Shown here piece by piece: positions 56,782 to 64,000 of a DNA stretch of 64,000 nucleotides (the first letter of the stretch is position 1; each line of letters opens with the position of its first letter). A program made the translations under genes and the position numbers. Below the pieces are notes generated by a model. That model worked only from the letters and a program-made list of their open reading frames with translations, had not been told where the DNA came from and made no database searches. This DNA comes from Pedobacter psychrodurus (lineage in GTDB: Bacteria; Bacteroidota; Bacteroidia; Sphingobacteriales; Sphingobacteriaceae): assembly GCF_004331735.1 (NCBI RefSeq), contig NZ_SJSO01000004.1, positions 138,847 through 202,846 of the forward strand. The letters are read 5' to 3'.

Positions 56782-56823
56782 TGTCAGATTTAAAACGTAT
56801 AATTAATTTGGCTGATGAATTAA

Positions 56824-56997
56824 ATGATATGGAATGAAAGTTCTCTTGTAGGTTTTTTTGTGATTTCACTACTATGGTATATTACTGAGTCTGTAAATTA
56901 TCTAAACCAATATCAATTGACTCATCTTGCCAAAACTCAATTAACCTCTAATGGATTAAATTTCAATAAATTAAATTATTTGTACATTGACAAATAA
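56824..56997 (+). CDS. Candidate small membrane protein
   Basis: 57 codons. Opens MIWNESSLVGFFVISLLWYI, a single hydrophobic helix with a hydrophilic tail (ESVNYLNQYQLTHLAKTQL and on). A -7 box lies 43 bases upstream. No family is recognised and the AT-rich region gives chance ORFs, so this is only a candidate. The rest of 56566-57226 shows nothing I can name. Confidence 0.3.
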   Translation: MIWNESSLVGFFVISLLWYITESVNYLNQYQLTHLAKTQLTSNGLNFNKLNYLYIDK

Positions 56998-57226
56998 GGG
57001 GCAACCAACTTTGGTTTATGTAATCTGCTATGTAACATAAACTTTTCAATTTTATACATGAATGTTTTTAAGCGATTTTCTGAAATTGATTCAGCTAGAA
57101 AAAGTAATCATAAAAATTAGCTAAATTCGCCAAACAAGATAAACAGTTAGTTGAGTATTGGAGAAGTTTTGGGCGGTTATCTGAAAGCTAAAAACAATTC
57201 TTCTAAAAATCTATGCATATTGATTA

Positions 57227-58750
57227 ATGGATAAAGTTAATTTATTGGCTACAATTGCTGTAGTAACAATTTCCATTTCATTATTTCTTTCCTTGTTTTT
57301 GATAAGCGTTAAAACAGCTCATAAATTAAGTAATCGCCTTTTTGCTCTTTTTCTAATTTTAACTGCTATTGACAACAGTGTAAACCTAAGTTATCTATTT
57401 GAAATTCCATTGACTGGAAGAATTTTTATCAGCTCATTTTTTTTTCTGCAGCTCCCGGCTTTTTACTTATATGTCCTATCTGTGTGCTATTCTGATTTTA
57501 AGTTAAAACCAGCTCACTTAATTCATATCATTCCTTTTCTGCTGGCAAACTTAATCTTATTACCTCGCTTTTATAGTGTCGATCTGGCTTCTAAAATTAG
57601 CTTTCTTGCAAAAGGCAGAAGTATGCTGGAGGTGCAGTTCAACCATATCTTAATGCATGTTCAATGTGCTTTTTATATCGCAGCAGCTTTTATGATCTTA
57701 AGAAAAGCAAAAAAGATTTACCTTGAAAATTATACAGGGGCAAGTCTCGAATCTCTTAACTGGTTATTCCAGTTTACAGTAGCACTATCGATCTTCTTTG
57801 CTATTGCGCTTTTAAAAAACATCTTTAAGTTTACTGACTATCCTAATATTTCCGATTGGTTAAAAGTTGGACTGATCCTCTCTGAGCTGACTATCATTTT
57901 TTGGTATCTGTATAAAGCATTAAATAATCCAAACCTGTTTAGAAATATCGATTCAAAATTAAAGCTGGTTTCGGATATTATTTTAGAAGACAAGAATTTC
58001 AGCCCATTAGTAGTATATGAGAAAGAGCATTGTTCTGCGTTATTGGCGCTAAAGCAATATATGGTAGAAGAAAAGCCATTTCTTAATCCTTCTTTAACAA
58101 TACAGGAAGTTTCCAAAGATATTAAGATTCCTGTGCGTGAATTATCTGTTTTAATTAATCATCATTTGGAACAGCATTTTTACGACTTCGTTAATAACTA
58201 CCGAATAGCGTATGCTATGGATATTTTGAAAGACGCTTCAAAAAACAAGGTAACTGTTTTGGGAGTGTTTGTGGACAGCAAGGACCGCACCTGGATCGGT
58301 ACTTTTGAAGGTAACGTCGTTATCGAAAAAGGTAAGACCACAGCATTAAACGATAAGTCCTCACCGCTATCGAAGGCTTACATATCCAAGATGTGGGAAG
58401 ATAAAAAGGGCAACCTTTGGTTCTCGCTGTATAATGAAAAAGGTGCGGCGGCAGGAATGTATATGCTTTCGCCGGAGGGAAAATGGGAGCGTTTGTGGAA
58501 CGACAACCCGACAATGTTTGCCGGCAACAGCATCAACGATTTCTTTTTGGATGAAGAAAAAAACACTTTATGGCTCAGTCAAAACAATGTGGGGGTCATC
58601 AGGTACGACATTGGAGGCAAAAAGACCGAAACCTATACCACTGAAAATTCTAATGTTCCCAGTGTCAATATCGAGCGTATCACAAAGGACAAAGATGGCG
58701 CAATCTGGGCGGCAACCTTTGCGGGGATAATCAAAACAGCATTAAAATAA
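57227..58750 (+). CDS. Chimeric ORF: AraC-type membrane regulator fused to a sensor beta-propeller fragment
   Basis: 507 codons. Residues 1 to about 235: seven or so membrane helices (LLATIAVVTISISLFLSLFL, SSFFFLQLPAFYLYVLSVCY). About 236-344: start of an AraC DNA-binding domain with the first HTH (LTIQEVSKDIKIPVRELSVL) and FYDFVNNYRIAYAMDILKDA. At about codon 344 (near base 58258), where the second HTH should begin, the sequence changes abruptly to two-component regulator propeller repeats (DSKDRTWIGTFEG, WEDKKGNLWFSLYNEKG, TKDKDGAIWAATFAG). Base composition turns more GC-rich at the same point. The second HTH is lost, so DNA binding is doubtful. Confidence 0.75.
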   Translation: MDKVNLLATIAVVTISISLFLSLFLISVKTAHKLSNRLFALFLILTAIDNSVNLSYLFEIPLTGRIFISSFFFLQLPAFYLYVLSVCYSDFKLKPAHLIHIIPFLLANLILLPRFYSVDLASKISFLAKGRSMLEVQFNHILMHVQCAFYIAAAFMILRKAKKIYLENYTGASLESLNWLFQFTVALSIFFAIALLKNIFKFTDYPNISDWLKVGLILSELTIIFWYLYKALNNPNLFRNIDSKLKLVSDIILEDKNFSPLVVYEKEHCSALLALKQYMVEEKPFLNPSLTIQEVSKDIKIPVRELSVLINHHLEQHFYDFVNNYRIAYAMDILKDASKNKVTVLGVFVDSKDRTWIGTFEGNVVIEKGKTTALNDKSSPLSKAYISKMWEDKKGNLWFSLYNEKGAAAGMYMLSPEGKWERLWNDNPTMFAGNSINDFFLDEEKNTLWLSQNNVGVIRYDIGGKKTETYTTENSNVPSVNIERITKDKDGAIWAATFAGIIKTALK

Positions 58751-58813
58751 ATACAATAATTACATTGTATCCTGTCCAGGTAGAAGGTTAATCGGTTGCT
58801 GCCAGACCCTTGG

Positions 58814-59581
58814 CTAAAGATCAAGTGCCAGTCTGATTTGATTGATGTAGGTCGTGCCGGAAATAATCTTGGTGTGCTCATTGTCATTCATTAAAATAAT
58901 TAGCCGGTTATTGAAGTACCTGTTGATTTCGAGAATCTTTTCGGTGTTGATAATATATGACCGCTGGATCCTTAAAAAACTGGAAGGCAGTTTTCCTTCC
59001 AGTTCCGACAAGGAGAGTTCTGTTAAGAACTTATCTCCGTTATCAGTATAGATCATCACATAACCCTGTTCGGCCAGCAGGTAAGATATCTTGCTTAAGC
59101 GTACCAGAATAATTTTATCCTTTGTTTTGATCGGTATGGCTGTAATCTCCTTCTTGGGCTGCAGGTGATCAAAAAACTGTTTCAGGCTGTTATAGTCAAC
59201 AACCTGCGGTGCTGCATTGACAAATTTCCTAACCTTTATAATACATTTATCAAACCTGACCTCTTCAATAGGTTTTAAAAGATAATCAACCGCGTGCTCC
59301 TCAAAGGCTTTTACCGCATATTGTTCATAGGCGGTTGTAAACACTACCATAGGCTTGTGGTCAAGCTGGAGGAGCATACTAAAAGCTTCCATGTCAGGCA
59401 TCTGGATATCCAGAAATATCAGGTCAGGTTTTAAAGCATTGATCATTGCAATTGCGGTCCTGCCATTTTCAGCCTCACCGATAACTTCAATCGTGTCCAG
59501 GTGTTTGCCGATCAGTTCCTTCATCATCAGCCTTGCCGGGTACTCATCATCTACAACAATGGTCTTGAATCTTTTGATCAT
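58814..59581 (-). CDS. LytTR-family response regulator
   Basis: 255 aa. Receiver domain 1-120: VDDEYPARLMMKELIGKHLD, phospho-Asp in LKPDLIFLDIQMPDMEAF, and VVFTTAYEQYAVKAFEEHAV, LLKPIEE. LytTR DNA-binding domain about 150-250 (IILVRLSKISYLLAEQGYVM, FLRIQRSYIINTEKILEINR). Its start overlaps the kinase stop (ATGA), so the two are translationally coupled. It converges on the propeller fragment at 58750. Confidence 0.92.
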   Translation of the reverse strand: MIKRFKTIVVDDEYPARLMMKELIGKHLDTIEVIGEAENGRTAIAMINALKPDLIFLDIQMPDMEAFSMLLQLDHKPMVVFTTAYEQYAVKAFEEHAVDYLLKPIEEVRFDKCIIKVRKFVNAAPQVVDYNSLKQFFDHLQPKKEITAIPIKTKDKIILVRLSKISYLLAEQGYVMIYTDNGDKFLTELSLSELEGKLPSSFLRIQRSYIINTEKILEINRYFNNRLIILMNDNEHTKIISGTTYINQIRLALDL

Positions 59582-60759
59582 GATAATAATTTTTTGTGTT
59601 CACCAATGGTAATGCAGACCTGTTTGGGGTCGTTTTCAAAAGCAATCCCGTAGCAGCCAGAAGTCAATAGATCCAGCTTGTCATATAGTGATTTTATACC
59701 ATAGCCAGGGCTAAAATCTTCATCAAAGGGTCTGCCATTATCGGAAACATAGATCATAATCTCTTTTTCATTCTTTTTCAGTATGATATTTATTTCCAGA
59801 TTATCTGCGCTTCCGCCGTGCTTCACCGCATTCTCCACCAATGGCTGTAAAAGATGTCTGGGAATCAGCTCGTCTTCCAGCTCCTTGGGTACATTGTAGC
59901 TATACCTCAGTCTTTCATCAAACCTTATTTTCTCGATCTCCAGATAAGTTAATACCATCTCCAGTTCTTCACGGATGCTTACATAACTGCTCTCTTCCTT
60001 ATTCACATTATAGCGGAAGAGTTTTGAGAGGGCGATCGCCATAGCCCTGGTCTTTACACCGTCAGAGGTAGCCAGGCCGGCAATAGAATTTAAGGCATTG
60101 TACAAAAAATGGGGATTGATCTTTGATGAAAGCGCATCCAGCTGTGATTGTGAAAGCTGTTGCCGCAGGCGGGAAATCTGTAATTCTTTTTCGCGGATTT
60201 TAAGCCTATTGTGGTAGAGGTAATAATTATAGGCCATAAAAGCCAGTGCGCAGCCTGTGGGACCAGGAACCCAGATGGACAATGACAAAAGTATATCTTT
60301 AAAGCCCTGAAAACTGATCTGTACAATCAGCATAGAACCCATGGTGATTACAAAGATAAAAAGTCCTTCAATAAGCATGATTTTTACAATACCCTTGACT
60401 GAGCGTTTCCAAATACTGCTTGCCCATAGGTAAACGGTAAACAGTAATGCACTGGCTAGCGGGCTTAACAGGATGAACATAGGCTCACCTAAATGGATAT
60501 GAAAATCAGGTCCGGCTCCAAACCTCTCATGCCTGATAAAACCTGAGAGGTTCTCCACCAAGCGGACCACAGTAAATACACCTAATATAGCTAACCAAGC
60601 GGTTAATATATTGTTAAGCCATTTATTGATATTTATCCGGATGGTATGTTTTCTAAGTGCATAGAAAGAGAATAGGAAAACAAAGGTATACAGGAAGCAG
60701 CTGAGCGTGATTCCGCTGAATAGGCTGCTCAATCCTCGAAGTAATGAATTATTGTCCAT
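59578..60759 (-). CDS. LytS-type sensor histidine kinase
   Basis: 393 aa. Several N-terminal membrane helices (about 15-185), then a coiled segment (KEKELQISRLRQQLSQSQLD) and a His_kinase domain with the phospho-His in KINPHFLYNALNSIAGL. The ATPase region has PRHLLQPLVENAVKHGGSAD (N box) and VSDNGRPFDEDFSPGYGIKS (G boxes). It phosphorylates the LytTR protein encoded just behind it. Codon and base use is more GC-rich than the surroundings, as in the propeller part of the chimeric gene, suggesting that all three came in together. Confidence 0.92.
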   Translation of the reverse strand: MDNNSLLRGLSSLFSGITLSCFLYTFVFLFSFYALRKHTIRININKWLNNILTAWLAILGVFTVVRLVENLSGFIRHERFGAGPDFHIHLGEPMFILLSPLASALLFTVYLWASSIWKRSVKGIVKIMLIEGLFIFVITMGSMLIVQISFQGFKDILLSLSIWVPGPTGCALAFMAYNYYLYHNRLKIREKELQISRLRQQLSQSQLDALSSKINPHFLYNALNSIAGLATSDGVKTRAMAIALSKLFRYNVNKEESSYVSIREELEMVLTYLEIEKIRFDERLRYSYNVPKELEDELIPRHLLQPLVENAVKHGGSADNLEINIILKKNEKEIMIYVSDNGRPFDEDFSPGYGIKSLYDKLDLLTSGCYGIAFENDPKQVCITIGEHKKLLS

Positions 60760-61115
60760 GAGATTTAATTAAAAGGTTAAATAATATCCAAATAGACATC
60801 CTTTAACCGCGCTATCCAACCAAAATTCCACGAACCTGAATATTTAGCCGGTAAACTTAGATCAGTTGGTCTTTAGGCAGCGAAAGTAATATAAAAAACA
60901 GAGAAATGACGGGCTATAGCAGCGTCGGGAGATGATCCCAAGGACACATCTTTCGTATTATGCTAAAAACTGGTTTCGATAGGTGGGGAGCCCAGTGGTG
61001 GCCAACAAATTTAAATCATAAAATGGCCAGTGAATTCACCACCATACAGATTGAATAAAGTTGCATTTGATTGATTTATCTTAGAAAAGCTTTCTTGGTT
61101 TAAATACTATTAAAC
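60760..61115. other. Intergenic region between the kinase and tRNA-Lys
   Basis: About 356 bases. The left part is ordinary kinase upstream sequence. At 60997-61042 is a GC-richer patch with AGTGGTGGCC (61002-61011) and GGCCAGTGAATTCACCACC (61025-61043). TGGCC blocks and the complementary ends GTGGTG/CACCAC suggest the remnant of an insertion-sequence terminus with repeated TGGCCA-type subunits (IS21-like ends look like this), but I cannot prove it. No gene found. Confidence 0.35.
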
Positions 61116-61119
61116 CAAA

Positions 61120-61143
61120 AAAGACGCAATCTCTTGCGTCTTT
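61120..61143 (-). terminator. Terminator of tRNA-Lys
   Basis: On the minus strand AAAGACGCAA-GAGA-TTGCGTCTTT continues into a T-run; perfect ten-pair stem directly after the tRNA 3' end. Confidence 0.88.
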
Positions 61144-61145
61144 CG

Positions 61146-61218
61146 TGATCCCGCTGGGATTCGAACCCAGGACCACTACATTAAAAGTGTAATGCTCTAC
61201 CAGCTGAGCTACGGAATC
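61146..61218 (-). tRNA. tRNA-Lys (anticodon TTT)
   Basis: 73 bases on the minus strand, starting GATTCCGTAGCTCAGCTGGT. Acceptor stem GATTCCG/CGGGATC, D-loop AGCTCAGCTGGTAGAGC, anticodon loop CTTTTAA (TTT), T-loop GGTTCGAATCC, discriminator A. CCA is not encoded. All stems pair with only a G-T wobble in the acceptor. Confidence 0.95.
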
Positions 61219-61398
61219 ATTTCCTTTTGTTTAAGGAGGTGCAAATATAGGGATTTATCTTTTTCTTGCAAACATTTTTTGAAAATGTTTTTAATGCTTT
61301 TTAATTTGGTTAAAAATGGCTGTTCTAACTGCTTGATTTTAAATTTTGTATGCTTAAAAATAATCCTAAAATTTATTTTAATTCATCAACAATCAGCG

Positions 61399-62097
61399 CT
61401 ATTTACTTGCTTTAGGGATGAAGTTTAAAAACGACTGGAACTGGGCTTTGTGTTTATTTTTATCCAATTTAAAATAAAAAGCCCCACGGCGCGAACTCGA
61501 TTTATCCTTATCGGTCTGTTTAATCAATAATCCACTGGCTGTAATCTTGCGGATAAAGTTTCGGTTATCTATCGGCGAATCGTAAACCTGCTCATATAAT
61601 GCCTGCAATTGCGGTATAGTAAACCGTTTTGGTAAAAGCTCAAATAAAATAGGATGGAGGGCTGCCTGATAACGGATTTTATCCATAGCAGCCTTCACCA
61701 TCATATCATGGTCGAAAATTAACGCTGGAACTTCTTTTAACTTAAACCATTCGGCATGGTACTGATCATTGATCTGTTTACTGTATTTATTAATATCGAT
61801 CAGTGCGAAGTAGACTACCGAAACGGTACGTTCGATGGGATCTCGATCTGGACTCCCATAAGCATGAAGTTGCTCCAGGTAAACATCGTGTAATCCTGTT
61901 AACTCTAATAAAATCCTTTTAGCTGCGCCATCAAGATCTTCACGTTCACCAATAAAACCACCCATCAAACTCCATTGATCTTTTACAGGCTCTATTGCCC
62001 TTTTTATCACCAAAAGTTTTAGCTGGTCGCCGTCGTAACCAAAAATAATGCAGTCTACTGCAACAAGAACAGGTTTTTGATTTAAATATTTTCCCAT
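61399..62097 (-). CDS. Nudix-fold transcriptional regulator, NrtR/AraR-like
   Basis: 232 aa: a Nudix-fold domain (about 8-140) with a C-terminal winged helix (about 155-225, FTIPQLQALYEQVYDSPIDN and RNFIRKITASGLLI). The Nudix box reads GGFIGEREDLDGAAKRILLE-LTGL; two of the usual catalytic glutamates (in RE and EE) are Ile and Leu, so it is a sensor rather than a hydrolase. Such proteins control NAD or sugar genes; the adjacent aldose 1-epimerase and HAD phosphatase suggest an arabinose-type regulon, as known for AraR of Bacteroidota. Starts one base after the HAD stop. Confidence 0.85.
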   Translation of the reverse strand: MGKYLNQKPVLVAVDCIIFGYDGDQLKLLVIKRAIEPVKDQWSLMGGFIGEREDLDGAAKRILLELTGLHDVYLEQLHAYGSPDRDPIERTVSVVYFALIDINKYSKQINDQYHAEWFKLKEVPALIFDHDMMVKAAMDKIRYQAALHPILFELLPKRFTIPQLQALYEQVYDSPIDNRNFIRKITASGLLIKQTDKDKSSSRRGAFYFKLDKNKHKAQFQSFLNFIPKASK

Positions 62098-62098
62098 G

Positions 62099-62768
62099 TT
62101 AAAATAGCGTATTTAATTTAGCATCGTTATAATCTGTAATATAACCTAAGATATTTGGATAACCTTCAAATTCTTCGGTTGTATGTGTTGTGGTTAATAC
62201 CATACAGGGCATACCTGCATTTAAAGCCGATTCTACACCTTTGGGTGCATCTTCGAAAACCAGACAATCTGCCGGAGCAATATTTAATGCTGCCGCGGCC
62301 TTTAAAAAAGTTTCGGGATCTGGCTTGCTTGTTTTTACATCATCTGCACTCACTATTGCATCCAGATAATGACGGATATTCAATCCATCTATTACAAAAT
62401 CTATATTAAAAGGTATTGCAGCAGATCCGATCGCCATTGGAATGTTAGCCTCTTTTGTGCGTTCCAAAAATTGACCCAGTCCATCAATCAGCGCTAAATG
62501 CGGCATGTAATCTTCCTGGTAGCTTTTCTTTATCGATAGAAAGGCGTTCTATTTCTTCGGCATTAAATTTATCTTTTCCAAAAACGCGTTCTAAAACTTC
62601 GTGGTTTTTACCATACATTTCTTTTTTTACGTTTTCGTAATCAAGTTTGGCACCTAAATCTTCCGTCATGATGCTGTACCAGGCTAAGGTATGGTATTCC
62701 ATATCGTTAATCATAGTGCCGTTCAAATCAAAAAGAAAAGCCTTTGGCTTGAAATTTAAATTATGCAT
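62099..62768 (-). pseudogene. Frameshifted HAD-family (beta-phosphoglucomutase-like) phosphatase
   Basis: Two overlapping reading frames make one protein. Frame 1 (62768 down to 62484) gives FKPKAFLFDLNGTMINDMEY, with the HAD motif I (DxNGT) and cap helices. Frame 2 (62506 down to 62099) gives MPHLALIDGLGQFLERTKEA, motif II IGSAA, TSKPDPETFLKAAAAL and motif IV VFEDAPKGVESALNAG. They join at about 62515-62530. The combined length is 670 bases, one base more than whole codons, so there is one extra base (or two missing). Otherwise both halves are intact; either a recent frameshift or a sequencing error. Confidence 0.8.
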
Positions 62769-62847
62769 ATGGCTGCTAAATTATGTGATTTTTTTTACTG
62801 TTAAGAATCCCCACCGATATTATGAAAAAATAAGTATAATCGTTACT

Positions 62848-62857
62848 TTAACGTTAA
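62848..62857. promoter_or_regulatory. Palindrome TTAACGTTAA upstream of galM
   Basis: Perfect ten-base palindrome in the 328-base gap between the HAD and galM genes, which diverge from it. A possible operator for the neighbouring NrtR/AraR-like regulator; the site of that regulator is not known to me from sequence alone. Confidence 0.35.
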
Positions 62858-62955
62858 TAATTTTTTCCTACATTAGCCTTAACCAAAAATAAATCAATAT
62901 GAAGCCGTTTCTAATTTTGTGCGCAATTGCAGATCCGCTTTCACAAATTTTAATC

Positions 62956-63070
62956 GATGAAACCGTCATGATTTTCAAAATCATACAGTAAAATGATTAT
63001 ACCGAGCTTGCGAGTTCTTGAATTCAAAAAGGGAAATAAAACACTCGTGAAAAATCATGACAGCTTCATC
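62956..63070. repeat. Long inverted repeat in the galM leader region
   Basis: Arms GATGAAACCGTCATGATTTT (62956-62975) and AAAATCATGACAGCTTCATC (63051-63070) are complementary at 18 of 20 positions, with a 75-base loop. The right arm ends 26 bases before the galM ATG. It could be a dispersed palindromic element or a regulatory structure in the 5' leader. Confidence 0.6.
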
Positions 63071-63096
63071 ACAAATGAAAACAAAATATTAAACAG

Positions 63097-64000
63097 ATGA
63101 AAAAAATATTCTTTAAGGCTTTGCCCTTCGCTACGCTATGTTTAGCCATTTCTTTTACTTCATGTAATCCTAAATCAGACAAGGGAGCACAGGCTACCGT
63201 GCAAACTGATTCTTTAAAATACAATACTACCATTGATGGTAAAAGTGTTAAGCTCTATGTTTTGAAAAACAAACAAGGTGCTTCGGTTTCTATTACCAAT
63301 TATGGCGGGAGGGTAGTTTCGCTTTTGGTTCCCGATAAAAATAATAAGTTAACAGACGTGGTTTTAGGCTACGATAGCGTGGGTTCGTATCGCAAAAAAG
63401 GTGAACCATTTTTTGGTGCCTTAATTGGTAGATACGGAAACCGCATTGGTAAAGGTAAATTTACCCTGGAAGGAAAAGAATATGCTTTACAACTTAATGA
63501 TGGTATTAATACCTTACATGGCGGTACGGATGGTTTTTTCTCGAAAGTTTGGGATGCTAAACAATTGGATGGACAAAAATTAGAGCTGAGTTATGTTTCA
63601 AATGATGGTGAAGCAGGTTATCCGGGAAAACTGGATGTTAAGGTAACTTATACGCTAACTGATGATAATGCTTTGCAGATCGATTATTTAGCTACTACCG
63701 ATAAAACTACTGTTGTGAATTTAACCAATCATGCTTATTTTAACCTAAATGGTGAGGGCAATGAAACGATTTTGGATCATGAATTGACGATTGATGCAAA
63801 TGCCTACACACCAGTAGATTCTACACTTATTCCAACAGGTAAATTGCAACCTGTAGCGGGAACTGCTTTCGATTTCAACAAAGCCAAAACAATAGGAAAA
63901 TCGATCGAGGAAAATGATCAGCAATTAAAATTCGGCAAAGGTTACGATCACAATTTTGTGTTAACACACCATGATGGCAAAACGCCTGTAGCGATTGTTA
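63097..64000 (+). CDS. Secreted aldose 1-epimerase (galactose mutarotase), partial
   Basis: At least 301 codons, open to the end of the window and so truncated at 3'. Lipoprotein signal FKALPFATLCLAISFTSC. Mutarotase signatures: VSITNYGGRVVSLLVPDKNN, IGRYGNRIGKGKFTLEGKEY, NTLHGGTDGFFSKVW (catalytic His), NLTNHAYFNLNGEG and KGYDHNFVL. It interconverts alpha and beta sugar anomers outside the cytoplasm, typical of the first step of arabinose or galactose use. The regulator and HAD genes are divergent, and the leader has a large inverted repeat. Confidence 0.92.
   Translation, partial: MKKIFFKALPFATLCLAISFTSCNPKSDKGAQATVQTDSLKYNTTIDGKSVKLYVLKNKQGASVSITNYGGRVVSLLVPDKNNKLTDVVLGYDSVGSYRKKGEPFFGALIGRYGNRIGKGKFTLEGKEYALQLNDGINTLHGGTDGFFSKVWDAKQLDGQKLELSYVSNDGEAGYPGKLDVKVTYTLTDDNALQIDYLATTDKTTVVNLTNHAYFNLNGEGNETILDHELTIDANAYTPVDSTLIPTGKLQPVAGTAFDFNKAKTIGKSIEENDQQLKFGKGYDHNFVLTHHDGKTPVAIV

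Noticed and set aside
58434..58730. 98-codon frame inside the propeller fragment
   Set aside because: Shadow frame of the GC-richer propeller sequence with no family match.
62900..62992. 30-codon ORF before galM
   Set aside because: Overlaps one arm of the long inverted repeat; no Shine-Dalgarno, family or codon support.

Overview
The window looks like chromosomal DNA of a Sphingobacteriaceae bacterium (Bacteroidota), most likely Pedobacter or a close relative. The DNA is AT-rich. Promoters show the Bacteroidota -7 element TAnnTTTG. There is a SusC/SusD pair controlled by an ECF sigma factor and FecR, several family-92/95/125 glycosidases, futalosine-pathway menaquinone genes, and many small secreted proteins and lipoproteins of Bacteroidota type. 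The genus call is inference; no rRNA is present.

Layout. 0-6 kb: envelope block (YihY, thioesterase, MltG, a PASTA protein, divergent D-Ala-D-Ala ligase), then a Crp/Fnr regulator and a DUF983 gene with an FNR-like site between them. 6-13 kb: a lipoprotein, an intact IS982-family element inserted directly behind cutC, a DUF2314 gene, a glycosylasparaginase, and an omega-amidase/methionine-aminotransferase pair. 13-20 kb: an ApbE-like/DUF2271 plus PepSY redox pair, a Bcr/CflA exporter, a YhhQ-type transporter, and a two-gene toxin-antitoxin module with a Panacea (DUF4065) antitoxin. 20-27 kb: methionine genes metY-metX-hom behind a SAM-I riboswitch and a small Cys/Met-rich upstream ORF, then another trans-sulfuration-type PLP enzyme. 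27-37 kb: mqnE, a histidine phosphatase and mqnA, then a hibernation factor, a phospholipase-D-like membrane protein, mutS, an NlpC/P60 lipoprotein, two thioredoxin-fold proteins and a DUF1624 membrane protein. 38-45 kb: glycan-degrading enzymes GH125, GH95 and GH92, the last two divergent around an operator-like inverted repeat. 45-56 kb: ECF sigma, FecR, SusC, SusD, a zinc metalloprotease and a DUF3347 protein in one apparent operon. 57-61 kb: an apparent recombination scar, where the 5' part of an AraC-type membrane regulator is joined in frame to the 3' part of a sensor beta-propeller gene, followed by a base-composition shift, a LytTR/LytS two-component system and a tRNA-Lys. 61-64 kb: an NrtR/AraR-like Nudix regulator, a frameshifted HAD phosphatase and the start of a secreted aldose 1-epimerase.

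At least nine copies of short palindromic intergenic repeats with CGTCATT...AATGACG ends are scattered through the window, in two subfamilies.

The best candidates for something new are: (1) the 42-residue ORF with six Cys codons between the SAM-I riboswitch and metY; (2) the ApbE-like/DUF2271 + PepSY pair, in which the usual metal-binding Asp of ApbE is Gly; (3) the SusCD locus carrying a metzincin-type protease and DUF3347 instead of glycosidases; (4) the Panacea toxin-antitoxin pair; and (5) the chimeric regulator at 57-59 kb.
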